A DNA stretch of 58,000 bases from assembly GCA_020026175.1 (NCBI GenBank), contig JAHHQV010000010.1:1-58000 (forward strand), given 5' to 3'. Below are positions 8,298-16,969 of this stretch, piece after piece (within the stretch, counting starts at the first letter, position 1; each line of letters begins with the position of its first letter). The notes beneath the pieces are model-generated. The model worked only from the letters and a program-made list of their open reading frames with translations, was not told the DNA's origin and did not search any database. The stretch is from Phocaeicola sp. (GTDB taxonomy: Bacteria > Bacteroidota > Bacteroidia > Bacteroidales > Bacteroidaceae). Both the position numbers and the translations under genes were made by a program.

Positions 8298-8636
8298 ATG
8301 GAAAACGAAAACAAGAATAATCAGTTACAGATTGAATTGAAAGAGGAAGTTGCAAAAGGAACATATGCTAATCTTGCTATAATTACACATTCTACTTCAG
8401 AATTCGTAATGGACTTTGTGTCTGTATTGCCAGGTTTGCCAAAAGCTGGAGTTCAGTCAAGAATTGTTATGACTCCTGAAAATGCAAAAAGACTTATGTA
8501 TGCCTTGCAGGATAACCTTGTGAAGTATGAGGCGAATTTCGGTCCGGTCCAAATGCCAGAAGAGCGTCAGGTTCAGCAGGAAAATGGTGGTAAAACTTTT
8601 GTTCCTCCATTGAGTGATTTCAAAGGAGAAGCTTAA
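8298..8636 (+). CDS. DUF3467 family protein
   Basis: The 112-residue acidic protein matches the DUF3467 family, common in Bacteroidetes: IELKEEVAKGTYANLAIITH, then STSEFVMDFVSVLPGLPKAG and VVMTPENAK-like RIVMTPENAKRLMYALQDN. It has no signal peptide or membrane segment. The family function is unknown. From general knowledge this gene usually sits between rpoC and rpsL in Bacteroidales. Here rpoC is missing and the gene has its own promoter and terminator, which points to a rearrangement just upstream. Confidence 0.85.
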   Translation: MENENKNNQLQIELKEEVAKGTYANLAIITHSTSEFVMDFVSVLPGLPKAGVQSRIVMTPENAKRLMYALQDNLVKYEANFGPVQMPEERQVQQENGGKTFVPPLSDFKGEA

Positions 8637-8655
8637 AAAAATATAAAAGAGGCTC

Positions 8656-8700
8656 AAAAAGGCTTGTTTTGCGTGAATTTCGGCAAAACAGGCCTTTTTT
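8656..8700 (+). terminator. Rho-independent terminator after the DUF3467 gene
   Basis: AAAAAGGCTTGTTTTGC (8656-8672) pairs with GCAAAACAGGCCTTTTT (8683-8699) with a single mismatched position, followed by T residues. Confidence 0.85.
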
Positions 8701-8713
8701 ATCATTTAAAGTG

Positions 8714-8744
8714 TTTGTGTATTAAAAACTTATTAGTACCTTTG
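8714..8744 (+). promoter_or_regulatory. Promoter of the rpsL-rpsG-fusA transcription unit
   Basis: TTTG at 8714-8717, a 19-nt spacer and TACCTTTG at 8737-8744 fit the consensus exactly. The message would begin near 8751 and carry a leader of about 70 nt. Confidence 0.75.
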
Positions 8745-8820
8745 CAACCCGAAATGTGTAGTTTCGCTTTAGGATTGGAATTTGAATAAACAATATATAT
8801 AAATTTAAAAATCAAACAAA

Positions 8821-9231
8821 ATGCCTACTATTCAACAGTTAGTAAGAAAAGGAAGAACGGTTTTGGTTGAGAAGAGTAAGTCGCCAGCTTTGGATTCATG
8901 CCCTCAGAGACGTGGTGTTTGTGTACGTGTTTACACAACTACTCCTAAAAAACCTAACTCAGCAATGCGTAAAGTTGCACGTGTGCGTCTGACAAACTCT
9001 AAGGAAGTAAACTCTTATATCCCAGGAGAAGGACATAACTTGCAGGAACACTCAATCGTGTTGGTACGTGGCGGTCGTGTTAAAGACCTTCCGGGTGTAC
9101 GTTACCATATCGTTCGCGGTACATTAGATACTGCAGGTGTAGCTGGCCGTACGCAGAGACGTTCTAAGTATGGTGCTAAGCGCCCAAAACCAGGGCAGGC
9201 TCCAGCAGCAGCAAAAGGTAAGAAAAAATAA
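8821..9231 (+). CDS. rpsL: 30S ribosomal protein uS12
   Basis: The 136-residue protein has the uS12 signatures MPTIQQLVRKGR and VYTTTPKKPNSAMRKVARVR, with the streptomycin loop KPNSA and the GGRVKDLPGVRYH segment intact. The wild-type lysines (KKPNS and GRVKDLPG) are present, so no resistance change is seen at those places. It opens the str operon and sits in the decoding centre of the small subunit. A basic Ala/Lys tail ends the protein. Confidence 0.98.
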   Translation: MPTIQQLVRKGRTVLVEKSKSPALDSCPQRRGVCVRVYTTTPKKPNSAMRKVARVRLTNSKEVNSYIPGEGHNLQEHSIVLVRGGRVKDLPGVRYHIVRGTLDTAGVAGRTQRRSKYGAKRPKPGQAPAAAKGKKK

Positions 9232-9386
9232 TTAAGCCTAGCTGAGTACAATCCTTTTAAGTAAAGACTTTATTAATTTCGTTTTGGTTTGTTGGAAAAG
9301 CTTTAAGGTTGAGTAAATGTCTCGGAGGAGATATTGAAGCAAACATAGATGCAGCCCCAAACTAAACATAATTTGTCAAAACAAAA
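9232..9386 (+). other. rpsL-rpsG intercistronic region
   Basis: This 155-bp gap is unusually wide for the operon and contains no convincing ORF, promoter or terminator. It contains GGAGGAGATATTG near 9323-9335. In E. coli the equivalent gap binds S7 for feedback control; a similar role here is only inferred from position. Confidence 0.4.
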
Positions 9387-9863
9387 ATGAGAAAAGCAAA
9401 ACCAAAAAAACGTGTGATCCTTCCAGATCCTGTATTCAACGATCAGAAGGTTTCTAAATTCGTAAACCATCTGATGTATGATGGAAAGAAGAATACTTCT
9501 TATGAGATATTCTATAAAGCACTAGAAACAGTCGGTGCAAAATTACCTTCAGAAGAAACTTCGGCTCTTGAAGTTTGGAAAAAGGCTCTTGATAATGTAA
9601 CTCCTCAGTTGGAAGTAAAATCTCGCCGTATCGGTGGTGCTACTTTCCAGGTCCCTACTGAAATCCGTCCTGACCGTAAGGAATCAATCTCAATGAAGAA
9701 CTTGATTCTTTTCGCTCGTAAACGTGGTGGTAAGACAATGGCTGATAAATTGGCTGCTGAAATCCTTGACGCTTACAACGAACAGGGTGGTGCTTTCAAA
9801 CGTAAAGAAGATATGCACCGTATGGCTGAAGCTAACCGTGCTTTCGCTCACTTCAGATTCTAA
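9387..9863 (+). CDS. rpsG: 30S ribosomal protein uS7
   Basis: The 158-residue protein carries the uS7 core: DPVFNDQKVSKFVNHLMYDG, then KKNTSYEIFYKALE, GGATFQVPTEIRPDRK and the C-terminal GGAFKRKEDMHRMAEANRAF. It nucleates assembly of the 30S head. It lies between rpsL and fusA as in the classical str operon. The 34-bp gap to fusA contains a purine-rich AAGAAGG before the start. Confidence 0.98.
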   Translation: MRKAKPKKRVILPDPVFNDQKVSKFVNHLMYDGKKNTSYEIFYKALETVGAKLPSEETSALEVWKKALDNVTPQLEVKSRRIGGATFQVPTEIRPDRKESISMKNLILFARKRGGKTMADKLAAEILDAYNEQGGAFKRKEDMHRMAEANRAFAHFRF

Positions 9864-9897
9864 TCAAGTATATAATTTATAATAAGAAGGTACTAAA

Positions 9898-12015
9898 ATG
9901 GCTAAAAACGATTTGCATTTGACCCGTAATATCGGTATTATGGCTCACATCGATGCTGGTAAGACAACAACTTCAGAGCGTATCTTGTTCTATACTGGTC
10001 TGACTCACAAAATCGGTGAAACTCATGACGGTTCAGCTACAATGGACTGGATGGCTCAGGAGCAGGAACGCGGTATTACTATTACTTCTGCTGCAACAAC
10101 AACTTATTGGATTTACAGCGGCAACAAATATAAAATCAACTTGATTGACACTCCGGGACACGTTGACTTTACTGCTGAAGTAGAACGTTCATTGCGTGTT
10201 CTTGACGGTGCTGTTGCTACATACTGTGCGGTAGGTGGTGTTGAACCACAGTCTGAAACTGTATGGCGTCAGGCTGACAAATATAATGTACCACGTATCG
10301 GTTATGTAAACAAAATGGACCGCTCGGGTGCAGATTTCTTCGAAGTTGTTCGCCAGATGAAAGACGTGTTGGGAGCTAACCCATGTCCTATTGAAATTCC
10401 AATCGGTGCAGAAGAAAACTTCAAAGGAGTTGTTGACTTGATTAAGATGAAGGCTATCTTGTGGCACGATGAAACAATGGGTGCTGACTATAGCGTTGAA
10501 GACATCCCTGCAAACTTGGTTGATGAAGCTAACGAATGGAGAGAAAAGATGCTCGAAAAAGTAGCTGAATTCGACGAAGTTTTGATGGAAAAATTCTTCG
10601 AAGATCCTTCAACTATTACAGAAGAAGAAATCTTGCGTGCTTTGCGTGCTGCAACACTTAAGATGGAAATCGTTCCTATGTTGTGTGGATCTTCATTCAA
10701 GAATAAGGGTGTGCAGACATTGCTTGACTATGTATGTGCTTTCTTGCCTTCTCCATTGGATACTCCAAACATCATTGGTTCAAACCCTGATACTGGCGCT
10801 GAAGAGGATCGTAAACCTAGCGAAGACGAAAAGACTTCAGCTTTGGCATTTAAAATTGCAACTGACCCTTATGTAGGTCGTTTGACATTCTTCCGTGTTT
10901 ACTCAGGTAAAGTAGAAGCTGGTTCTTATATCTACAATACTCGCTCTGGTAAGAAAGAACGTGTTTCACGTTTGTTTCAGATGCACTCAAACAAACAGAA
11001 TCCTGTTGAAGTTATCGGTGCTGGTGATATCGGTGCTGGTGTAGGTTTCAAAGATATTCGTACTGGTGACACTTTGTGTGATGAAACAGCTCCTATCGTT
11101 CTTGAATCAATGGACTTCCCGGATCCTGTTATCGGTATCGCAGTTGAACCTAAGACTCAGAAAGACTTGGATAAGTTGTCTAACGGTTTGGCTAAGTTGG
11201 CTGAAGAAGACCCAACATTTACTGTTAAGACTGACGAACAGACAGGTCAGACAGTTATCTCTGGTATGGGTGAACTTCACTTGGATATCATTATCGACCG
11301 TTTGAAACGTGAATTCAAGGTTGAATGTAATCAGGGACGCCCACAGGTTAACTATAAGGAAGCTATCACTAAGACTGTTGAACTTCGTGAAGTTTATAAA
11401 AAACAGTCGGGTGGTCGTGGTAAGTTTGCCGATATCATCGTAAACATAGGTCCTGTTGATGAAGATTTCAAAGAAGGTGGACTTCAGTTCATCGATGAAG
11501 TTAAGGGTGGTAATGTGCCTAAGGAATTCATCCCTTCAGTTCAGAAAGGTTTCCAGACTGCAATGAAGAATGGTGTATTGGCAGGTTTTCCTCTTGATTC
11601 ATTGAAGGTTGTGTTGAAGGATGGTTCTTTCCACCCAGTAGACTCTGACCAGTTGTCATTCGAAATCTGTGCTATCCAGGCATACAAGAATGCTTGTGCT
11701 AAGGCAGGTCCAGTTCTTATGGAGCCTATAATGAAACTTGAAGTTGTAACTCCAGAAGAAAACATGGGTGATGTTATCGGTGACTTGAACAAGCGTCGTG
11801 GACAGGTTGAAGGTATGGAGTCAAGCCGTTCAGGTGCTCGTATCGTTAAAGCTATGGTTCCATTGGCTGAAATGTTCGGCTATGTTACTGCTTTGCGTAC
11901 AATCACTTCTGGTCGTGCTACATCTTCTATGACATACGATCATCATGCACAGGTTTCTAGCTCAATTGCTAAGACTGTACTTGAAGAAGTTAAAGGTCGC
12001 GTAGATCTGGTATAA
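9898..12015 (+). CDS. fusA: Elongation factor G
   Basis: The 705-residue GTPase drives translocation on the ribosome. It has G1 AHIDAGKTT (about residues 16-24), G2 RGITITSA, G3 DTPGHVDF and G4 NKMD, followed by the EF-G domains II-V up to the C-terminal ARIVKAMVPLAEMFGYVTAL. The length is standard. It sits in the str operon after rpsG, so it is the main housekeeping copy and not a tetracycline-protection or EF-G2 paralogue. A hairpin separates it from rpsJ. Confidence 0.98.
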   Translation: MAKNDLHLTRNIGIMAHIDAGKTTTSERILFYTGLTHKIGETHDGSATMDWMAQEQERGITITSAATTTYWIYSGNKYKINLIDTPGHVDFTAEVERSLRVLDGAVATYCAVGGVEPQSETVWRQADKYNVPRIGYVNKMDRSGADFFEVVRQMKDVLGANPCPIEIPIGAEENFKGVVDLIKMKAILWHDETMGADYSVEDIPANLVDEANEWREKMLEKVAEFDEVLMEKFFEDPSTITEEEILRALRAATLKMEIVPMLCGSSFKNKGVQTLLDYVCAFLPSPLDTPNIIGSNPDTGAEEDRKPSEDEKTSALAFKIATDPYVGRLTFFRVYSGKVEAGSYIYNTRSGKKERVSRLFQMHSNKQNPVEVIGAGDIGAGVGFKDIRTGDTLCDETAPIVLESMDFPDPVIGIAVEPKTQKDLDKLSNGLAKLAEEDPTFTVKTDEQTGQTVISGMGELHLDIIIDRLKREFKVECNQGRPQVNYKEAITKTVELREVYKKQSGGRGKFADIIVNIGPVDEDFKEGGLQFIDEVKGGNVPKEFIPSVQKGFQTAMKNGVLAGFPLDSLKVVLKDGSFHPVDSDQLSFEICAIQAYKNACAKAGPVLMEPIMKLEVVTPEENMGDVIGDLNKRRGQVEGMESSRSGARIVKAMVPLAEMFGYVTALRTITSGRATSSMTYDHHAQVSSSIAKTVLEEVKGRVDLV

Positions 12016-12030
12016 TAATAAATAATATCT

Positions 12031-12076
12031 TAAAGCCTATGAGGGCTAGCGAATGACTCTTAGCCCTCAAGCTTTA
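12031..12076 (+). terminator. Hairpin between fusA and rpsJ
   Basis: GAGGGCTA (12041-12048) pairs with TAGCCCTC (12061-12068), and outer TAAAGC (12031-12036) with GCTTTA (12071-12076). A T-rich stretch follows. No consensus promoter is visible between it and rpsJ, so it may attenuate rather than fully end transcription. Confidence 0.65.
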
Positions 12077-12113
12077 TTTTATATAATTACAATCAATAAT
12101 TTAAATTTAAACA

Positions 12114-12419
12114 ATGAGTCAGAAAATCAGAATTAAACTGAAATCTTACGATCACAACTTGGTTGACAAGTCTGCAGAAAAGATTGTAAGGACTGTGAAG
12201 GCTACTGGCGCTATCGTAAGTGGTCCAATTCCATTGCCAACTCACAAGCGTATCTTTACTGTAAACCGTTCGACTTTCGTTAACAAGAAGTCTCGTGAAC
12301 AGTTCGAATTGTCTTCTTATAAGAGACTAGTCGATATCTATAGCTCAACAGCTAAGACTGTAGACGCTTTGATGAAGTTAGAATTACCAAGTGGGGTAGA
12401 AGTAGAAATTAAAGTTTAA
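12114..12419 (+). CDS. rpsJ: 30S ribosomal protein uS10
   Basis: The 101-residue protein begins MSQKIRIKLKSYDHNLVDKS and contains the uS10 loop GPIPLPTHKRIFTVNRSTFV. It sits in the 30S head and also serves as NusE in transcription antitermination. It is the first gene of the merged S10-spc-alpha cluster that continues to rplQ. Spacing to rplC is 20 bp. Confidence 0.98.
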   Translation: MSQKIRIKLKSYDHNLVDKSAEKIVRTVKATGAIVSGPIPLPTHKRIFTVNRSTFVNKKSREQFELSSYKRLVDIYSSTAKTVDALMKLELPSGVEVEIKV

Positions 12420-12439
12420 TCATTAAAAAATTAACTGAA

Positions 12440-13057
12440 ATGCCAGGATTATTAGGAAAGAAAATCGGAATGACATCCGTTTTCAGTGCTGATGGTAAGA
12501 ATGTACCATGCACTGTTATCGAAGCTGGTCCTTGTGTAGTTACTCAGATTAAGAGTGTAGAAAAAGATGGCTATGCTGCTGTTCAGATTGGTTTCATGGA
12601 CATGAAAGAAAAGCATACAACAAAACCATTGATGGGACACTTTAAGAAAGCTGGTGTAACTCCAAAGAGACACTTGGTCGAGTTCAAAGATTTCTCAGGT
12701 GAATTGAATTTAGGTGACACTATTACTGTAGATTTGTTCAACGACGCTTCATATGTAGATGTTGTTGGAACTTCTAAGGGTAAAGGTTTCCAGGGTGTTG
12801 TAAAACGCCATGGTTTCGGTGGTGTAGGTCAGACTACTCACGGTCAGCACAACCGTGCTCGTAAGCCGGGTTCTATCGGTGCTTGTTCTTATCCAGCAAA
12901 AGTATTCAAAGGAATGCGCATGGGTGGACAAATGGGTGGTGAGAGAGTTACTACTCACAACTTGCAGGTATTAAAGGTTATCCCAGAACATAACTTGATT
13001 CTTATCAAGGGTTCAGTTCCAGGATGCAAAGGTTCAATCGTAATAATTGAGAAATAA
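12440..13057 (+). CDS. rplC: 50S ribosomal protein uL3
   Basis: The 205-residue protein begins MPGLLGKKIGMTSVF and holds the uL3 signature KGKGFQGVVKRHGFGG and the GSIGACSYPAKVFKGMRMGG loop that reaches the peptidyl-transferase centre. It is of the normal bacterial length. Its stop codon shares one base with the rplD start (TAATG), so translation is likely coupled. Confidence 0.98.
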   Translation: MPGLLGKKIGMTSVFSADGKNVPCTVIEAGPCVVTQIKSVEKDGYAAVQIGFMDMKEKHTTKPLMGHFKKAGVTPKRHLVEFKDFSGELNLGDTITVDLFNDASYVDVVGTSKGKGFQGVVKRHGFGGVGQTTHGQHNRARKPGSIGACSYPAKVFKGMRMGGQMGGERVTTHNLQVLKVIPEHNLILIKGSVPGCKGSIVIIEK

Positions 13058-13686
13058 TGGAAGTTAACGTATTAAATATTAAGGGTGAAGATACCGGAAG
13101 AAAAGTAGCTTTGAACGAAGCTATATTCGGCATTACACCAAACGATCACGCTATCTATCTTGATGTTAAGCAGTACATGGCTAACCAGCGCCAGGGAACT
13201 CACAAGTCAAAAGAAAGGAGCGAAATCAGCGGTTCTACTCGTAAATTGGGTCGTCAGAAAGGTGGCGGTGGCGCACGTCGTGGTGATATCAACTCTCCAC
13301 TGTTGGTTGGTGGTGCTCGTGTGTTTGGTCCTAAACCACGCGACTATTGGTTCAAACTGAATAAGAAGGTTAAGGCTTTGGCTCGTAAGTCTGCATTGTC
13401 TTATAAAGCTCAGTCTAACAACATTGTGGTAGTAGAAGACTTCACATTCGAAGCTCCTAAGACTAAAGAATTTATAAATGTTGTGAATAATCTGAAAGTA
13501 GCTGGCAAAAAGCTACTTATGGTTTTGCCAGAAGCAAATAAAAACGTATATTTGTCTGCTCGTAACTTAGAACGTACAAATTTGGCAATTGCTTCTGCGT
13601 TAAATACTTACTCAGTGTTGAATGCAGAAACTCTTGTTGTAACTGAGAGCGCATTGAAAGCTATCGAGGAAACCTTAGTTAAATAA
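13057..13686 (+). CDS. rplD: 50S ribosomal protein uL4
   Basis: The 209-residue protein has the internal extended loop RKLGRQKGGGGARRGDINSP that lines the exit tunnel, and the C-terminal helical region typical of uL4. In E. coli this protein also represses its own operon; nothing here proves the same. The ATG overlaps the rplC stop by one base. Confidence 0.98.
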   Translation: MEVNVLNIKGEDTGRKVALNEAIFGITPNDHAIYLDVKQYMANQRQGTHKSKERSEISGSTRKLGRQKGGGGARRGDINSPLLVGGARVFGPKPRDYWFKLNKKVKALARKSALSYKAQSNNIVVVEDFTFEAPKTKEFINVVNNLKVAGKKLLMVLPEANKNVYLSARNLERTNLAIASALNTYSVLNAETLVVTESALKAIEETLVK

Positions 13687-13690
13687 TTAA

Positions 13691-13696
13691 AGGAGG
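13691..13696 (+). promoter_or_regulatory. Strong Shine-Dalgarno sequence before rplW
   Basis: AGGAGG lies 9 nt before the rplW ATG, an optimal spacing. Such sites are rare in Bacteroidetes, where most genes in this window have none. Confidence 0.7.
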
Positions 13697-13705
13697 CTTA
13701 GTAAA

Positions 13706-13996
13706 ATGGGAATGATTATTAAACCGTTGGTAACAGAAAAAATGACGGCAATTACTGAAAAGTTCAACCGTTTCGGATTCATTGTACGTCCTGAAGCCAA
13801 CAAATTACAGATTAAGAGTGAAGTCGAAGCTTTGTATAACGTGACTGTTGTTAGCGTAAACACAATTCGCTATGCAGGAAAGAACAAAAGCCGTTATACT
13901 AAATCAGGTCTTATCAATGGTCGTACAAATGCTTACAAAAAAGCAATCGTAACATTGAAAGAAGGTGATACTATAGATTTTTACAGCAATATTTAA
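13706..13996 (+). CDS. rplW: 50S ribosomal protein uL23
   Basis: The 96-residue protein starts MGMIIKPLVTEKMTAITEK and has the uL23 core KLQIKSEVEALYNVTVVSVN. uL23 sits at the tunnel exit, where trigger factor and SRP dock. It is preceded by a consensus AGGAGG site and lies 8 bp from rplB. Confidence 0.97.
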   Translation: MGMIIKPLVTEKMTAITEKFNRFGFIVRPEANKLQIKSEVEALYNVTVVSVNTIRYAGKNKSRYTKSGLINGRTNAYKKAIVTLKEGDTIDFYSNI

Positions 13997-14004
13997 TATA
14001 AAAG

Positions 14005-14826
14005 ATGGCAGTACGTAAATTTAAGCCCACAACACCGGGGCAGAGACACAAAATTATTGGTACTTTTGAAGAAATTACTGCATCGGTACCAGAAAAATCT
14101 CTTGTATGTGGAAAGCGTTCTACTGGTGGTCGTAACCACGTAGGTAAGATGACAATGCGCTATATAGGCGGTGGTCATAAGAGAAAATTCCGTTTCATTG
14201 ATTTCAAGAGAAATAAAGACGGTGTTCCAGCAGTCGTTAAAACAATCGAGTATGATCCAAACCGTTCGGCTCGTATCGCTCTTTTGTTCTATGCTGATGG
14301 TGAAAAAAGATATATCATTGCTCCAAATGGATTGCAGGTAGGTAGCACTTTGATGTCTGGAGCGAATGCAGCGCCTGAGGTAGGTAATGCACTTCCGCTT
14401 GAAAACATCCCTGTAGGTACAGTGATTCATAACATTGAATTACGCCCAGGTCAGGGTGCAGCTTTAGTAAGATCGGCTGGAAACTTTGCTCAGTTGACTT
14501 CTCGCGAAGGTAAGTATTGTGTTATTAAATTGCCTTCAGGTGAAGTAAGACAAATCTTGAGTGCTTGTAAAGCAACTATCGGTAGTGTAGGTAACTCTGA
14601 CCATGCTCTTGAAGCATCAGGTAAGGCTGGTCGCTCGCGCTGGTTGGGACGTCGTCCACATAACCGTGGTGTTGTAATGAACCCTGTTGATCACCCAATG
14701 GGTGGTGGTGAAGGACGTCAGTCTGGAGGTCACCCAAGATCACGTACAGGCTTGTATGCTAAGGGCTTGAAGACTAGAGCACCTAAGAAGCAGTCTTCTA
14801 AATACATAATTGAGAGAAGAAAATAA
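14005..14826 (+). CDS. rplB: 50S ribosomal protein uL2
   Basis: The 273-residue protein has the uL2 landmarks GGGHKRKFRFIDFKRNKDG, PNRSARIALLFYADGEKRYI, and the C-terminal VMNPVDHPMGGGEGRQSGG that carries the conserved histidine near the peptidyl-transferase centre. The length is normal. Confidence 0.98.
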   Translation: MAVRKFKPTTPGQRHKIIGTFEEITASVPEKSLVCGKRSTGGRNHVGKMTMRYIGGGHKRKFRFIDFKRNKDGVPAVVKTIEYDPNRSARIALLFYADGEKRYIIAPNGLQVGSTLMSGANAAPEVGNALPLENIPVGTVIHNIELRPGQGAALVRSAGNFAQLTSREGKYCVIKLPSGEVRQILSACKATIGSVGNSDHALEASGKAGRSRWLGRRPHNRGVVMNPVDHPMGGGEGRQSGGHPRSRTGLYAKGLKTRAPKKQSSKYIIERRK

Positions 14827-14848
14827 TAATAGATTAATTGAGTAAATT

Positions 14849-15118
14849 ATGAGTCGTTCATTAAAAAAAGGTCCATATATTAATGTAAAACTGGAAAACA
14901 AAGTTCTTGCTATGAATGAAAGCGGCAAGAAGTCAGTAGTTAAAACATGGGCTAGAGCTTCAATGATTTCGCCTGATTTTGTTGGGCATACTATTGCAGT
15001 TCATAACGGTAACAAATTTATTCCTGTTTATGTTACTGAAAACATGGTTGGACACAAGTTGGGAGAATTTGCTCCAACACGTACTTTCCGTGGACACGCC
15101 GGTAACAAGAAAAAATAA
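14849..15118 (+). CDS. rpsS: 30S ribosomal protein uS19
   Basis: The 89-residue protein begins MSRSLKKGPYINVKLENKV and ends with the uS19 motif GHKLGEFAPTRTFRGHAG. It is a 30S-head protein that contacts uS13. It keeps its standard place between rplB and rplV. Confidence 0.98.
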   Translation: MSRSLKKGPYINVKLENKVLAMNESGKKSVVKTWARASMISPDFVGHTIAVHNGNKFIPVYVTENMVGHKLGEFAPTRTFRGHAGNKKK

Positions 15119-15154
15119 CGGGAAAATTATTTGAAAATAATAAAGTAATAAATA

Positions 15155-15565
15155 ATGGGAGCAAGAAAAAAAATATCGGCTGAAAAAAGAAAAGAAGCCC
15201 TTAAAACCATGTATTTTGCTAAGTTGCAAAATGTTCCTACATCTCCACGTAAAATGCGTCTGGTGGCTGATATGATACGCGGAATGGAAGTGAACAGAGC
15301 GCTTGGTGTACTGAAGTTTTCTTCTAAAGAAGCTTCTGCAAGAGTGGAAAAATTGTTACGCTCTGCTATTGCTAACTGGGAACAGAAAAACGAACGCAAA
15401 GCTGAAAGCGGCGAACTTTTTGTAACAAAGATTTATGTTGATGGTGGTGCAACTCTTAAGAGAATGAGACCTGCTCCACAGGGAAGAGGATACAGAATTC
15501 GCAAACGCTCAAATCACGTGACTTTGTTCGTTGATTCTATGAATACTAATGATAATCAAAATTAA
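15155..15565 (+). CDS. rplV: 50S ribosomal protein uL22
   Basis: The 136-residue protein has the uL22 segments NVPTSPRKMRLVADMIRGM and the tunnel hairpin GATLKRMRPAPQGRGYRIRK. The N-terminus is extended by a Lys-rich stretch (MGARKKISAEKRKEAL), as in other Bacteroidetes. The macrolide-related hairpin shows no insertion or deletion. It lies 6 bp from rpsC. Confidence 0.97.
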   Translation: MGARKKISAEKRKEALKTMYFAKLQNVPTSPRKMRLVADMIRGMEVNRALGVLKFSSKEASARVEKLLRSAIANWEQKNERKAESGELFVTKIYVDGGATLKRMRPAPQGRGYRIRKRSNHVTLFVDSMNTNDNQN

Positions 15566-15571
15566 GAGTAG

Positions 15572-16303
15572 ATGGGACAGAAAGTTAATCCGATAAGCAA
15601 CCGTTTAGGAATTATCAGAGGATGGGATTCAAACTGGTACGGTGGCAAAAATTATGGTGATGCTTTGTTGGAAGACAGCAAAATCCGTAAATACTTGAAT
15701 GCCAGACTTGCAAAAGCAAGCGTTTCAAGAATTGTAATTGAACGTACTCTGAAATTGGTGACAATCACTGTATGCACTGCTCGTCCAGGTATTATCATTG
15801 GTAAAGGTGGTCAGGAAGTTGACAAGTTGAAAGAGGAGTTGAAGAAAATCACTGACAAGGATGTTCAGATAAATATCTTTGAAGTAAAAAGACCTGAATT
15901 AGACGCTGTGATTGTTGCTAATAACATTGCACGCCAGGTTGAAGGTAAGATTGCTTACAGACGCGCTATCAAAAACGCAATTGCAAACACAATGCGTATG
16001 GGGGCTGAAGGAATCAAAATTCTTATCTCTGGTCGTTTGAATGGAGCTGAAATGGCTCGTTCTGAAATGTATAAGGAAGGACGTACTCCACTTCACACTT
16101 TCCGTGCAGACATTGACTATTGTCATGCTGAAGCTTTGACAAAAGTAGGTCTTCTTGGTATCAAGGTATGGATTTGCCGTGGTGAAGTTTATGGAAAACG
16201 TGAATTGACTCCTAACTTTACACAGACTAAGGAATCAGGCCGTGGAAACGGTGGAAATAATGGTGGAAAGAACTTCCGCAAAAAAAGAAACAACAATCGC
16301 TAA
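15572..16303 (+). CDS. rpsC: 30S ribosomal protein uS3
   Basis: The 243-residue protein carries the KH-domain GxxG segment RPGIIIGKGGQEVDKLKEEL and the C-terminal SGRLNGAEMARSEMYKEGRT. A Gly/Asn-rich basic tail ends the protein (GNGGNNGGKNFRKKRNNNR). uS3 forms part of the mRNA entry site and helicase activity. Confidence 0.98.
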   Translation: MGQKVNPISNRLGIIRGWDSNWYGGKNYGDALLEDSKIRKYLNARLAKASVSRIVIERTLKLVTITVCTARPGIIIGKGGQEVDKLKEELKKITDKDVQINIFEVKRPELDAVIVANNIARQVEGKIAYRRAIKNAIANTMRMGAEGIKILISGRLNGAEMARSEMYKEGRTPLHTFRADIDYCHAEALTKVGLLGIKVWICRGEVYGKRELTPNFTQTKESGRGNGGNNGGKNFRKKRNNNR

Positions 16304-16324
16304 CGAATTTGAATCCTAAGAATT

Positions 16325-16756
16325 ATGTTACAACCAAAAAAGACAAAATTCAGAAGACAGCAGAAGGGTAGCGCTAAAGGTAATGCACAGAGAGGCCATC
16401 AGTTGGCTTTCGGTACTTTTGGTATTAAGTCATTGCAGACAAAGTGGATTACTGGTCGTCAGATAGAAGCAGCTCGTATTGCTGTAACAAGATATATGCA
16501 GCGTCAAGGTCAGATATGGATACGTATTTTCCCTGACAAACCTATTACTCGTAAGCCTGCTGATGTACGTATGGGTAAGGGTAAAGGTTCTCCAGAAGGT
16601 TTCGTTGCTCCTGTAACTCCAGGTCGCGTTTTGATCGAAGTTGAAGGAGTATCTTTCGAAATAGCAAAAGAAGCTCTGCGCCTTGCAGCACAGAAACTTC
16701 CTGTTACTACTAAGTTTATTGTTAGACGTGATTATGACGCAAGTCAAAATGCTTAA
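16325..16756 (+). CDS. rplP: 50S ribosomal protein uL16
   Basis: The 143-residue protein begins MLQPKKTKFRRQQKGSAKGN and contains the uL16 signatures QIEAARIAVTRYMQRQGQIW and RMGKGKGSPEGFVAPV. It helps to form the A-site tRNA elbow contact. It lies 7 bp from rpmC. Confidence 0.98.
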   Translation: MLQPKKTKFRRQQKGSAKGNAQRGHQLAFGTFGIKSLQTKWITGRQIEAARIAVTRYMQRQGQIWIRIFPDKPITRKPADVRMGKGKGSPEGFVAPVTPGRVLIEVEGVSFEIAKEALRLAAQKLPVTTKFIVRRDYDASQNA

Positions 16757-16763
16757 TTGAGAT

Positions 16764-16958
16764 ATGAAGATTGCAGAAATTAGAGAAATAGCTACTAATG
16801 AATTGGTAGAAAGAATCAAGGCTGAAGAAGCAAATTACAATCAGATGATTTTGAATCATTCAATCTCTCCATTGGCAAATCCTGCTCTGATTAAACAATT
16901 GCGTAGAACTATCGCAAGAATGAAGACAGTATTGCGTCAGAGAGAACTTAACAAATAA
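16764..16958 (+). CDS. rpmC: 50S ribosomal protein uL29
   Basis: The 64-residue protein has the small helical-hairpin pattern of uL29 (EIREIATNELVERIKAEEAN near the N-terminus, LRRTIARMKTVLRQRE at the C-terminus). It sits near the exit tunnel beside uL23. Its position between rplP and rpsQ is standard. Confidence 0.95.
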   Translation: MKIAEIREIATNELVERIKAEEANYNQMILNHSISPLANPALIKQLRRTIARMKTVLRQRELNK

Positions 16959-16969
16959 TAATGGTCCTC

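Noticed and set aside
8821..12015. Streptomycin or fusidic acid resistance changes in rpsL or fusA
   Set aside because: The rpsL loops KKPNS and GRVKDLPG look wild type, and no clear fusA hot-spot change can be read without an alignment.
13993..14430. Long antisense ORF over rplB
   Set aside because: It is the reverse of a strongly conserved ribosomal gene, with Ser/Cys/Thr-rich shadow composition and no family match.
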